NCBI RefSeq assembly: GCF_932526225.1
Contig: NC_064043.1
Coordinates: forward strand, 2,625,501 to 2,689,500
Source: Nematostella vectensis
Taxonomy: Eukaryota > Cnidaria > Anthozoa > Actiniaria > Edwardsiidae
Reading direction: 5' to 3'
Length of the DNA: 64,000 nucleotides
The number at the start of each line of letters is the position of its first letter. Within the stretch, counting starts at the first letter, position 1. The notes under the pieces are model-generated. The model saw nothing but the letters and a program-made list of their open reading frames with translations, had not been told where the DNA came from and did no database searches. The translations under genes were made by a program, and so were the position numbers. Positions 23,616 to 40,182 of this stretch are shown in pieces.

Positions 23616-24489
23616 GAAATGACATGAATAAAACATAAATAACGATTGGAATAAAATTGTTTATTCATTGGCTATTCTAAAAGCTATGTACAGTTTTAAA
23701 TTATCTCCCCAAACCCTATTAGCAAAACCCACTAAATAGGTATAAAATATTAATAATATCTCATAAGTATGAAAAACACGCAGCTTTTCTTTTGAAAAAA
23801 AAAAATACTCACCAACTTTCATCAGAAAACCTAGTAATATATAATCCCTTTAATAGGTTTCTGCTTCTATTCATGTTGAAATTATTATCATAACAATGCT
23901 AATAACGTATTACATTGCGAAATTCTGTCGATAAAAATATTTGAAGACTACGGGGGCGCTCCTATTAGAAAAGGTGTGCAACGTTTTAACCATTTCATTC
24001 GTGACTTTCTATGTATTTTTAACATGAACAAAGACAAATATTTTTTATTCATTTTATTTAAATAATAAATAAAACAAATAAATAACAAATATTTGCCTTT
24101 GTTCTACTACATTCAACGGTTCACGTGCATTAGAGAAAGTACGACTATAGCGATACTATTGGTGCTGTGTGCAAGGCACCATGGCATAACGCCCCTGCCA
24201 CCAATGCGTGGTATCTGTAAATGCATGTAAATGCCATGTGTACAACTATGGGGCTATCTAGTGACGAATTGCGAATATAATTTCTTGGTGGCATTTAAGC
24301 CTTATATGAAACGGTTTCTAGCCAAATGATAGAAAGGCCATATTTGGACATTCTGTGGCTTATTTGGTCAATCTAGCCATATATGGGACCGTTTCTATGG
24401 GGCAAGTGATAGCGCCACACTTCCGTGACTCATCTATAGTTTGGCGGATCCTTAATGTCCCTCGCAGACTTTCTTGTTCTGTGATACAT

Positions 24490-31593
<7,104 letters not shown>

Positions 31594-33098
31594 TTTACGG
31601 CGAGGTTTTTGATAGAAGGTCAAACACGAGGATCAAAGTTCTTCTCCCCGGAAGAAAAGACCAACCCAACGTTTCACAAGTCTACTTCTTCAAATTAAAG
31701 CTTTTGTTCCGTTCTCCCCTCCGCTATCGGTCGTTGAACGTTCTGCCCTTTAAATGTGAGTTTAAAAAAGGTGAAGTTTTAACGTAAAATTGGCTAAACA
31801 AGTAAAATATTTGTTCTGCTCGTGACTCTAGCTCGATTTACAGAACTGCGCGGTCGTGTAACGGATTTGAAATTGGCTGATTGACGTGCTATTCGAAAAT
31901 TGACCAATTGTGTTCAAGCTTAGGACAATAAAACACATGAATAGTTTTCAAGTTCTTTCCCAGTCCACCGCCACTTTTTAATGCGATTCTGATAATTATG
32001 CTCCGATAATACTCGCTTTTAAAAATTATGCTAATTGTTTCCAACATTATACTCGTAAAAAAATGGGAAAAACAATGTAAAAAAATTATCTTTAAACCTC
32101 TTCTTTAATTTGGCCTTGAATAAGGCGATATCAATTACCGTAATTAGAGTCCATTATCAGATACGCTGAACACGGCTGCACTTTCTTTAAAGACTGAGGT
32201 CCGAGTACCTATTGGGATATCGGAATGCATATAGCACGAGTTAACCTTTCCTCTCTCGCGAATACCAACAACACATTTGTGTCGTGCAGATTCACATAAT
32301 TTTCTTCGCTCCCTCAACTCCCCCCCCCCCCCCCCCCCCCCACCCCCCCATGACTGTAAATGCAAGTGCAAGCTTTCTTTTTGTTTAAATGTTAATATAT
32401 ATGGGATATATCTATGGGGTTGGTTTTAACATTCTCGGTCTGCAAAATAACAAATAATTCTGAGTATTGTTTTTATGCGAAAAATGTAAAAAATCATGCT
32501 AGTTTTGTGCAATCCTACCAAAAATCACGCTAGCAATGGCGAGGTAGGAACAGGTGGCCATATTGAAAAACTACCCAGAACACCCTGGGAAGCAGGTTGT
32601 TCTCAGAGCGGTATTACTCCGGGCAAACACCCTACCCTTCTTTTCATAAAACTGGAGCTTTTTCACTATGCCTAGTTGTCTTGCTTTTAGGAAAGCAAAA
32701 AGGCAATGCTCGATAGAATTTGTATTTTGACAGAATCTCGTATATCCCTGTTAAGGGAAGCACGCTTTTTTGTCGATGTTGTTGTTATAATTGTTTTTAT
32801 TGTTTAGGGGGGTGGGGGTGGGGCTGAGGAAGAAGGAATGGGTAGGAAAGAAGGGGAACAGAAAGGCTTTAAAAAAACTTGTTTCTAGCACACTGTTGCT
32901 CTTGTGAAACTGCGCAATATGTTGGTGCTTGAGCGCGAGGAAAATAAATTTGAGTCGTGCTAGAAACATATCGATCAGCCTAATTGGCCCTCGGCCGTCA
33001 AGTAAGTGTAGCCCTGATCAATAATGCAAATTAATTACAAGAAAGTCTGATTCTTCAGTATAACTTACACCGTACCCAGGAACCTAGGAAAGCTTTGT
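31594..33098. other. MELK upstream region and intergenic DNA
   Basis: About 270-310 bp upstream of the MELK start, the minus strand shows CCAAT-type motifs (gccaattt near 31870, attggtc near 31905) close to ttcaaa. This recalls the CCAAT/CHR layout of cell-cycle promoters, but it is only suggestive. A poly-C tract lies near 32323-32341. Nothing else can be identified. Confidence 0.4.
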
Positions 33099-33105
33099 AT
33101 TTCAC

Positions 33106-34227
33106 CAAGAGAGCATAAGATAAGAGAGGGACACTTTGGTATTATCCGCGCGCCATGTCGCGTCCGAATCCGGCTATTTTTAGTAACCACCACCCCACCA
33201 CTGCGCGTGAGGATTTGCTCCTTTTATTTTGTCCTACTCCCCCGCGGGTTGCGTGTTGTTGTTTTGCCAACTCGATAGGAATGAAAAGAGATCATGTAAA
33301 ATAACTTGGGAGAAGAAAACAGGTCTAACTTAAGTTACCAAGATTGGCAAATATACTCACAGAAAGCTAAATTTCTGAATAGTTTGACTGTTTTGTTTGT
33401 CTGAGCGGCGAAGTCAAATTAGAAAGAAAAAACCGACGAGAGATAAAATGGCGGCGATACTGCGTTTGATTCAAATCCCGACACCAGCTTGTATAATAAC
33501 AACATAATAATATAACATATAATAATAACAACATCATAGAAATATATTAATATCTCCCTCTTTATTTCCTCACTTTTACAAAAGCTCAGATACTTCAGCT
33601 TGCTGGCTTTGATCATCACAAAAATGCATTCCCTCGCTACAAGGATAACTTTTATGAAATGTATTTTTCTTGGATTCCTTCTCAATTCACCGAAATATTC
33701 ACAAAAACCAATATTATATCTAATGTCTAACTTACAGATTGCGTTTGGCCATTAGGAAGATAATGAATGTTGAGAAACCAGGAAAAAGCAGCAAAATCGG
33801 TGATTGAAGTCTTGTTTTGGAAATCTTGCAATCCTCAAAGTACTACACCCCCTTAATAAACCGCAAGTGCCTGTATCCTTGATGCTAGAATGAAATTTTC
33901 GATGGTATTTGTGCAAAGAGGGTGTTTTTTCCGGTTTCAAGTCACAAAGCAGCGGCAAACAACAAGATGTAAATGCCAAAGCGCGGGGGTGGGGTGAGTA
34001 AAAATGCTCACGCGCAGTGGTGGCGTGGTGGTTACTAAAAATAGCCGGATTCGGACGCGACATGGCGCGCGGGTAATACCAAAGTGTCCCTCGGGGGGGA
34101 CCGGGGGGTTTCAGAGAAACTAGTGGGAGGCGTGGATCGCCCCTCCGGGCCTCCCAGCCTCGTCTCCCGTCTTAGGCCTGGGAGGCGCGAATCGCCCCTC
34201 CGGGCCTCCCAGCCCCGTCTCTATATA
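33106..34227 (+). repeat. Left terminal inverted repeat of the 7-kb element (interrupted)
   Basis: The arm matches the complement of 40015-40175 once the nested element at about 33128-34090 is removed. Internally it holds two tandem subunits with ctgggaggc and atcgcccctccgggcctccc. Confidence 0.85.
33128..34090. mobile_element. About 963-bp MITE nested in the left TIR
   Basis: Terminal inverted repeats of about 84 bp are 33128-33211 (gggacactttggtatta...) and its near-perfect inverse at 34007-34090. Both carry gcgcgccatgtcgcgtccga and ctatttttagtaaccacca. The interior has no plausible protein. The target duplication is not clear. The insertion splits the outer element's arm and is absent from its right arm. 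Confidence 0.8.
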
Positions 34228-35083
34228 TTACTATAGCGCATTTTTGGTCAGGGCAACCCCGGTTTCGGCTACCAGCCCGGTCCCCATGGACTACTCGGAG
34301 GGTTGTGGGAACCCTGTGTAGGCAAAAGATTTTTCGCGTACACAGACTGCTGCGCGGCAGCTGCGAAAACCAAATGTAGGCGCAGCTCCGCTGCTAGATC
34401 TCTCGCCCACGCGAATTTTGCGGGGATGCGGGCGCACCTGCCGGGACGGCAGCCGGAACGGCAGCAGCAGCAGGGCCCCGGCGGGGGCGGGACGCGGGGC
34501 CACAGCGGGAGGTGCCGGGACTGCAGGCACGGGGCGTAGGAGGGGCGGGGCGCGGAGCCACGGCGGGGTGGGCGCGCTGCCGCGCAGCCGCGGGGCGCAG
34601 GCGCGGCGGAGCTGCAGTGGGGCGCCGGCGCAGCCGTCGTGCAGTGCACAGCACAGCTGCAGCGGGGGCAGGGCGTGGGGGTAGGAGGGGGCGGGCGCGG
34701 GGACGCGGGGCCACGGCGAGGGTGCCGGGGCGGCAGGCGCGGGGGTGGAAGGGGGTTGGGGCAGCCGGGACGGCAGCGGGGCGCAGGCGCAGCTGTCGCG
34801 CAGCAGGGCCGCGGCGGGCGTAGGAAGGGGCGGGTCGCGGGGCGTAGGCGCAGCTGTCGTGCCCGCCGTTCCGGCTGCTGCAGCCGACACGCGGGGCGTA
34901 GGAGGGCGCGCTGCCGCGCAGTGGCGGGTCGCGGGGTGGGTCGCCCACAGCTGCCGCGCAGCAGTCTGTGTACGCGAAAAATCTTCTGCCTACACAGGGT
35001 TCCCACAACCCTCCGAGTAGTCCATGGGGACCGGGCTGGTAGCCGAAACTGGGGTTGCCCTGACCAAAAATGCGCTATAGTAA
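34228..35083. mobile_element. GC-rich TIR element (copy A) inside the 7-kb element
   Basis: The ends are inverted for about 136 bp, starting ttactatagcgcatttttgg on each strand and running to a gcgcggcagctg core. The interior is very GC-rich, with CTGC/GCAG-rich short repeats. Long frames on both strands are composition artefacts. Confidence 0.75.
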
Positions 35084-35091
35084 GGAAGGAA

Positions 35092-35191
35092 TAGACGCGG
35101 TAATCCAGGAGAACACAGAACGAGTCCAAGAGCTGCAAGGGGCGGTAGCCACAGACAGGGAGACCATCGACGACCCTAACACGCCAGAGAG
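35092..35191 (+). repeat. 100-bp direct duplication of the coiled-coil gene segment
   Basis: Positions 35092-35191 are identical to 36148-36247, which lies in the gene at 36129-36668. The orphan copy is flanked by the two GC-rich inverted copies, showing a local rearrangement. Confidence 0.9.
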
Positions 35192-35350
35192 GCATTCTCC
35201 AGGAGAAGGTGGGCTGCCACGGCCTCTTTGGTCCGCAGGCCCATGGTCTGGAACGTTGCTTGTACTGCCATCGCGGTAGCTCTACTTCCTAGGACAGCTC
35301 TCCGGTTGCTCCGTATACCTAGGGCTACCAACTCTCTAATTCGAAGTTTT

Positions 35351-35946
35351 GGGCGACCCGCCCCGCGACCCGCCACTGCGCGGCAGCGCGCCCTCCTACG
35401 CCCCGCGTGTCGGCACGACAGCTGCAGCAGCCGGAACGGCGGGCACGACAGCTGCGCCTACGCCCCGCGACCCGCCCCTTCCTACGCCCGCCGCGGCCCT
35501 GCTGCGCGACAGCTGCGCCTGCGCCCCGCTGCCGTCCCGGCTTCCCCAACCCCCGCCGCGCCTGCGCCCCGCAGCTGCGCGGCAGCGCGCCCACCCCGCC
35601 GTGGCTCCGCGCCCCGCCCCTCCTACGCCCCGTGCCTGCCGTCCCGGCACCTCCCGCTGTGGCCCCGCGTCCCGCCCCCCGCCGAGGCCCTGCCGAGGCC
35701 CTGCTGCTGCTGCCGTTCCGGCTGCCGTCCCGGCAGGCGCGCCCGCGTCCCCGCAAAATTCGCGTGGGTGAGAGATCTAGCAGCGGAGCTGCGCCTACAT
35801 TTGGTTTTCGCAGCTGCCGCGCAGCAGTCTGTGTACGCGAAAAATCTTTTGCCTACACAGGGTTCCCACAACCCTCCGAGTAGTCCATGGGGACCGGGCT
35901 GGTAGCCGAAACCGGGGTTGCCCTGACCAAAAATGCGCTATAGTAA
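35351..35946 (-). repeat. Inverted, end-truncated copy B of the GC-rich element
   Basis: The sequence is the reverse complement of most of 34228-34947 and ends with the same terminal motif (aaaaatgcgctatagtaa). It lacks the other terminal repeat. With copy A it forms a large imperfect palindrome of nearly 600-bp arms. Confidence 0.8.
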
Positions 35947-36128
35947 GGAAGCAATACCAAGACCTTGACGAGAATCTGTTACGGTTCCAGTTAAGCCGGA
36001 AGGGGAAGACGGAAATACGGGCTCACAACTACGGCAAAGGAGGAGGTTGGAGCAAACCATACCCGCTGTTCAACAAGGATGGGAGCATCCAACAGTACGT
36101 TAAAAATCTGAAAGGCTTCAAGCTGGCG

Positions 36129-36668
36129 ATGGGGCCCGTGGCAGAGGTAGACGCGGTAATCCAGGAGAACACAGAACGAGTCCAAGAGCTGCAAGGGGCG
36201 GTAGCCACAGACAGGGAGACCATCGACGACCCTAACACGCCAGAGAGTCGCCGTCAAGAGGCCCGTGAGCGCAACGAGGAGAGGCTGTCCGAGATCGACG
36301 AACTAGAACGCGAAAACCGAGAGCTCGAGAACCAAAAGCCGCTAAGGGAGCGCATCAAAGCCATCTTCAAAAAGTACGGCTTCACCGCCACCGCTATCGG
36401 GTTGGCCGTAGCGACGACGATCGCGGCTATTGTGACGTCGCTCGGCAAGTCGCTCTCCTCCGTGGCCAGAGGGGTCGGTAACGGGCTTAAGGCCATCGGG
36501 AAAAAGCTAGGCGAGCTTCTCCCCGGGCTAGAAGGCAGCATCGCGAACTTCGTGTTTAAGGCCGCAGGAGAAGCGGTGAAATTCCTTGGCGAAAACGCGT
36601 GGCTGCTCATTCTAGCCGTAGCCGCGTTCTTGGTTCGTCAAATGCAAAGCAGTCATCGGAACAAGTAA
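36129..36668 (+). CDS. Virus-like element protein: coiled coil plus hydrophobic C-terminal segments
   Basis: The frame from ATG 36129 encodes 179 aa. The same frame is open without an ATG back to the end of inverted copy B near 35947, so the real protein was probably longer and its 5' end disrupted. Residues about 10-75 are charged and heptad-like (coiled coil). Residues about 80-105 and 155-172 are hydrophobic, with a Gly/Lys-rich middle (GNGLKAIGKKLGELLPG). The pattern fits a membrane-active or virion-associated protein. I recall similar uncharacterised proteins from cnidarian virus-like elements, but no specific function can be given. Its stop overlaps the end of the minus-strand gene by 16 bp. 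Confidence 0.6.
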   Translation: MGPVAEVDAVIQENTERVQELQGAVATDRETIDDPNTPESRRQEARERNEERLSEIDELERENRELENQKPLRERIKAIFKKYGFTATAIGLAVATTIAAIVTSLGKSLSSVARGVGNGLKAIGKKLGELLPGLEGSIANFVFKAAGEAVKFLGENAWLLILAVAAFLVRQMQSSHRNK

Positions 36669-38149
36669 TACGCCGCGGCCACCGCGAGTGCCGTCAACCC
36701 CGCCTTGAGGGCGGTGTGGTCACTCTTTTCGCCCGACGTGCTATGCGCAGCTGCAGCCGGAACGGCACCGGCGCCGCCCCGGTCCGGGGCAGCCGCGCCC
36801 TCCGCGTGCACTTTCGCAGGGGCGCTTTGCCGCCGGGGCGGCACGTGGTCAGTCGCGTGTTGCACCCTAGAATGCCCACCGGCCATGTTATGAGCACCGA
36901 CTGGCTTTGCCTCGGTGTTGATCGCGTTTGCGCCGAGCTTCATGGAGTCCGTGGCTTTCTGCAGCTTATTGTTGTAGCCCACGACGCTTTGCGTGTTTAT
37001 CACCAGATCGCTCGGCATCAGCCACACTCCTGGTGCAACCGCAAGACTCAGTCTCAGCTTGGCCTCCTGCACGGCTAACTGGTACCTTTGCACGCTTTGA
37101 GCGATGTCGTTTTCTATGATCGCGTCTTCGAGCAGTTCCGTGAACTCCGCCTGCGCCTCCATGGCCGGCCTACCGGCCCCTGCGATGGAGGAACGAACGT
37201 TTACCTGCGCGCCAAGCACTGTGTAGACGAACGCCTCGACCGAGCGGTCGAGTCTCCCTAGCCCTGCTTTTGTCAGCCCCTCGCCTTTGGGAGGCGCAAA
37301 CCAGCTATATTGCACGCCCCCGTGGTCGTCGTTGCGTATGAAACCCACCTGCTTCCCACTATTGTACGTCCCACCTTCGTCGCTAAACAGATTGAGGTGG
37401 CTCGGGTACTCGTCCGCCGCCGTGTGGTAGCCACGGATCACGTGCACGTTGCGATACCCCTCCCCCGGGTAGAACACAAACACATCGCCTAGCCCGTGGT
37501 TTCCATCGGAAGTCCGGCTTACGCGGCAAACCGAACTCTATGCACAGACGCTCGAAAGCGGCCTTCTTGTAGGGGTTACCTTTTTGCGTGAACGGGCTTT
37601 CGCCAGGCAGGGGGACGCCGAGCTCGTAGAGTATCCTCCGGGTGGTAAAGTAGACGTGAAACCTTAGAAATCCCCTGATGACAGAGGGGAGCGTGGCGAA
37701 AGTGGGTCAGTTAGGGACACCCCGCATCCGGCGGTTGCGCACCAGACCGCAAAGTTGAGTTGCTGTGGCCAGTACCCATAGGAAGGCTCCGATAGCCACC
37801 GGCGAGACTCCTTGGCGGACTTGTGCGTGACTACTGTCTCTTTGAATATGTCTCGGACCCTAGTCGTGAATGATTTGTCCTCAGCCACGTGTATCTCCAG
37901 CTGCGTGAGTAGTGGGGTGATGTCTGAGGCCGTGCTCTCCACGGGGGTCGCGGGCACGGCGTAGAGCAGCTTTTGCGCGAGGGTCAGAGACCTAGGGAAA
38001 CCCAGGAAAACCGGTTTTTTGACTTGTTCGGCTATAGCGTGTTTGATATGTTCGGCTATAGAGGCTCCCGCCGCAACTGCCGCCTTCTTCGTCTCCTCCG
38101 CCTTCCTTCGGGGGACCTCGTTCAGCATCTGCCAGCCTTCCCAATCCAT
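36653..38149 (-). pseudogene. Broken virus-like gene, likely structural (frameshifted)
   Basis: A minus-strand gene is visible in three consecutive frames: from ATG 38149 to about 37664, about 37660-37500, and about 37500-36653. Protein-like segments continue from one frame to the next at each junction, so at least two frameshifts have broken one gene of roughly 490-500 codons. Recognisable pieces are LNFAVWCATAGCGVS near the first break, FHVYFTTRRILYELGVPLPG in the middle, and a Gly-rich region followed by AFVYTVLGAQ in the last part. The C-terminus is Pro/Ala-rich and ends in a hydrophobic tail. The start lies 30 bp from the divergent plus-strand gene. I consider it a candidate capsid or other virion protein, but the exact family is not established. 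Confidence 0.6.
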
Positions 38150-38179
38150 GCTCAACCCTATTAAACACGAAGGCGGGCT

Positions 38180-38871
38180 ATGTTCCACACAATGGTGGTC
38201 CTACACGCTGTGTTCACCGGAGGTGAACTGACGCTCTTCTTCGAGCAGCCGATAAGGCGCCCACGCTTTGTGGCGCTCCGGCAGTGCTCGCTGTTTAACA
38301 GCTGGTATAATCTCGAGCGGGAGCAGCAGATAACGACTATAGCCCCCCTCCCGCCCATCGCTTCTCTGCCAGCCGGGCACCACACGGCCGAGTCCATCGT
38401 GGAAACGATCAACCACGCTAAAAGCCAGATTCTGACTGCGATGCTGGATCCCCTCACCGGGAAGATCGTGCTCGTGTCCACAGGCATTGTGTTCCTGAAC
38501 GCCGAGCTTTGCGCACTATTTGGCCTAGAGGCTAAAGACGATCAGATGGGGAGGGGCGGGGCCTCGCACTGCCCTTGGGGGCTCCCCCACTTAAGGTGAC
38601 TTTGCCGAGAATAGAGGCCTTCTACATCTTCTGCGACATCGTAGACCGCTCGCAGTGCCTCGCCTTAGACGAGCCTTCAAACGTTCTCGCTTGCCTAGAA
38701 ACCCGCGGGAGGCCGCACGAGAAAGTCGTCTATGGGCCCGACATCCCCGTTCGCGTCGCAGCGTCTTCCTCTGAGTTTGTCTCGAGTATCCGAATATGGA
38801 TCAGGGATGACCACAGTAGACGGGTGGACTTTAAGGGCAAGCCTGTTCGCCTCGTATTAGAGCTAACCTAG
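38180..38871 (+). pseudogene. Broken virus-like gene, penton/minor-capsid-like
   Basis: The first frame (38180-38599) begins at ATG 38180. It contains a LPAGHHTAESIVETIN segment and ends in a leucine-rich ALFGLEAK motif, a layout I associate with penton-like proteins of Polinton-type elements. The second frame (to 38871) carries YIFCDIVDRS and a C-terminal domain with FVSSIRIWIRDD. The two halves lie in different frames with the break between about 38555 and 38590, so the gene is frameshifted. The penton assignment rests on remembered motif order only. Confidence 0.55.
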
Positions 38872-38887
38872 GCCCGACATAACAGGC

Positions 38888-39559
38888 ATGGCGAACAGCG
38901 ACGTTAGCAGCGGTGGCATATACCCCCCGCTTCCCAGCGTCTGCCCCCCGCAAACGGCTACCGCTCCGGCGAGCACCGGCGGCAACGTGCAAAGTTTCCG
39001 ACTCCAGGTAATACGTGACAATCAGGTAGGTCTAGACAATGAGATAACGCATTATCGACAGGTGCGGAAGAAGTATAAGCGCGCCTTCGCCGTTACCCAC
39101 GCTGTGTCTGTGGCATCCGGCATCGCTGCAGGGGCGCTTTCCAGCGCCGGGCTGGGAGTCTCTTAGAGTGGGATAGGGGCTCTGATCGGCGCTCCGCTGG
39201 CAGGGGTCGCTGGGCTGGTCGGTGTCGTGGGCGCGGGCGCGGGGGTGGTTTCTAGGGGTCTTACGAGCACGGTGGCTAAACACGAAGACACGATGGTTTT
39301 AACGGAGAGTAAGAAAAACTCGATCAGCGAGCTGGTCTCTAAGGCTCTGCAAGACGGGCGTATCTCAGACGACGAGTTTCGGCTAATACTTCGGGAACTA
39401 GAGAGATACAACGAGCTCAAGGCCGCTATCAGAGCTCGACATGGCCTCGCCCCGCGCGACGAAAAAAGCGGGAAAGGGCCCTCCCCGAAGGCACGCGAAA
39501 AGGCGAAAAAAAGAGCGCGAAAAATTCGCGAGGAGTTCGGGAGCGAGGTGTTCGAGTAG
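38888..39559 (+). pseudogene. Virus-like element protein with in-frame stop
   Basis: ATG 38888 and the end at 39559 (TAG) share one reading frame, interrupted by a single TAG at 39164-39166. The N-terminal half has a disordered Pro-rich start and a basic stretch before a Gly/Ala/Ser-rich hydrophobic segment that spans the stop. The C-terminal half has an acidic/alpha-helical KKNSISELVSKALQDG segment and a very basic tail. I recall this architecture from uncharacterised cnidarian proteins found beside the neighbouring gene types. A role as a DNA-binding or membrane-inserting virion component is speculation. Confidence 0.55.
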
Positions 39560-39759
39560 AACTCAGGTTTAAACTCCACGCCAGCGGATTTGAGTTTACG
39601 GCCGAAAAACGGTTATTCCGCACCCCGTAGGTCGGCGGCCCTCCTCGTTTTCGCGGCCCCATCGATATTTGCCCAAAAAGTCGTGTACGCGCAAGTCCTC
39701 GGGCTTGCACGCGCCCGGCCTACACCCCTAATTATTCATTTACGCAGCCCTAATTAGTT

Positions 39760-40012
39760 ATTCATGCCCGCGAAACACCTGCAGCCCTAATTGATTATTC
39801 ATGTACGCGAAATCTATTTGGCCTACATTAGCTTCTGCCGATTTTTTATGTACGCGAAATCGTTTTGGCCTACATTAGCTTTTGCCGATTGTTTATGTAC
39901 GTGAAATCGCTTTGGCCTACATTAGCAATCGCCAAAAGCTTATGTACGTGAAATCGATTCGGCCTACATTAGCAATCGCCGATTGTTTATGTACGTGAAA
40001 CATTATACGCTT
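39760..40012. repeat. About 50-bp tandem repeats next to the right TIR
   Basis: About five units containing tttatgtacgtgaaatcg and ggcctacattagcaatcgcc lie between the last gene and the right terminal repeat. They may be subterminal transposase or replication-protein sites. Confidence 0.75.
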
Positions 40013-40014
40013 GA

Positions 40015-40175
40015 TATATAGAGACGGGGCTGGGAGGCCCGGAGGGGCGATTCGCGCCTCCCAGGCCTAAGACGGGAGACGGGGCTGGGAGGCCCGGAGG
40101 GGCGATCCACGCCTCCCACTAGTTTCTCTGAAACCCCCCAGTCCCCCCCTCCCTCTCTTATCTTATGCTCTCTTG
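40015..40175 (-). repeat. Right terminal inverted repeat of the 7-kb element
   Basis: The arm is the inverse of the left one, uninterrupted, and ends in ctctcttg next to the target duplication atttcac at 40176-40182. Because it lacks the nested MITE, it shows the original arm structure. Confidence 0.88.
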
Positions 40176-40182
40176 ATTTCAC

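Larger units (their letters stand above)
20758..24489. other. Convergent intergenic region between MOSPD2 and MELK
   Basis: The interval holds the 3' UTRs of both genes, a 25-bp minisatellite split by a TTAA-flanked transposon, AT-rich sequence at 23640-24120, and a duplicated piece of the MELK terminal exon. No further protein-coding gene is supported. Confidence 0.7.
33106..40175. mobile_element. 7.07-kb virus-like (Polinton/adintovirus-related?) TIR element with 7-bp target duplication
   Basis: The right terminal 161 bp (40015-40175) is inverted relative to the left end, whose arm is 33106-33130 plus 34091-34227, split by a nested insertion. The outermost bases are caagagagcataagataaga at left and their complement at right. 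A direct repeat atttcac lies immediately outside both ends (33099-33105 and 40176-40182), a clear target-site duplication. The interior is GC-rich, unlike its surroundings. It carries at least four reading frames arranged as + / - / + / +, resembling structural-type genes of cnidarian virus-like elements. I see no DNA polymerase, integrase, packaging ATPase or transposase, so this copy appears non-autonomous, and most of its genes are broken. The lineage assignment is inference. Confidence 0.75.

Noticed and set aside
33752..34063. 103-codon minus-strand frame inside the nested MITE
   Set aside because: It runs through the terminal inverted repeat and shows no family features.
34269..35905. 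Long open frames (up to 308 codons) on both strands in the GC-rich part
   Set aside because: They overlap in several frames, consist of Ala/Arg/Pro/Gly-rich low-complexity sequence, and mirror each other because the region is an inverted repeat with few AT-rich stop codons.
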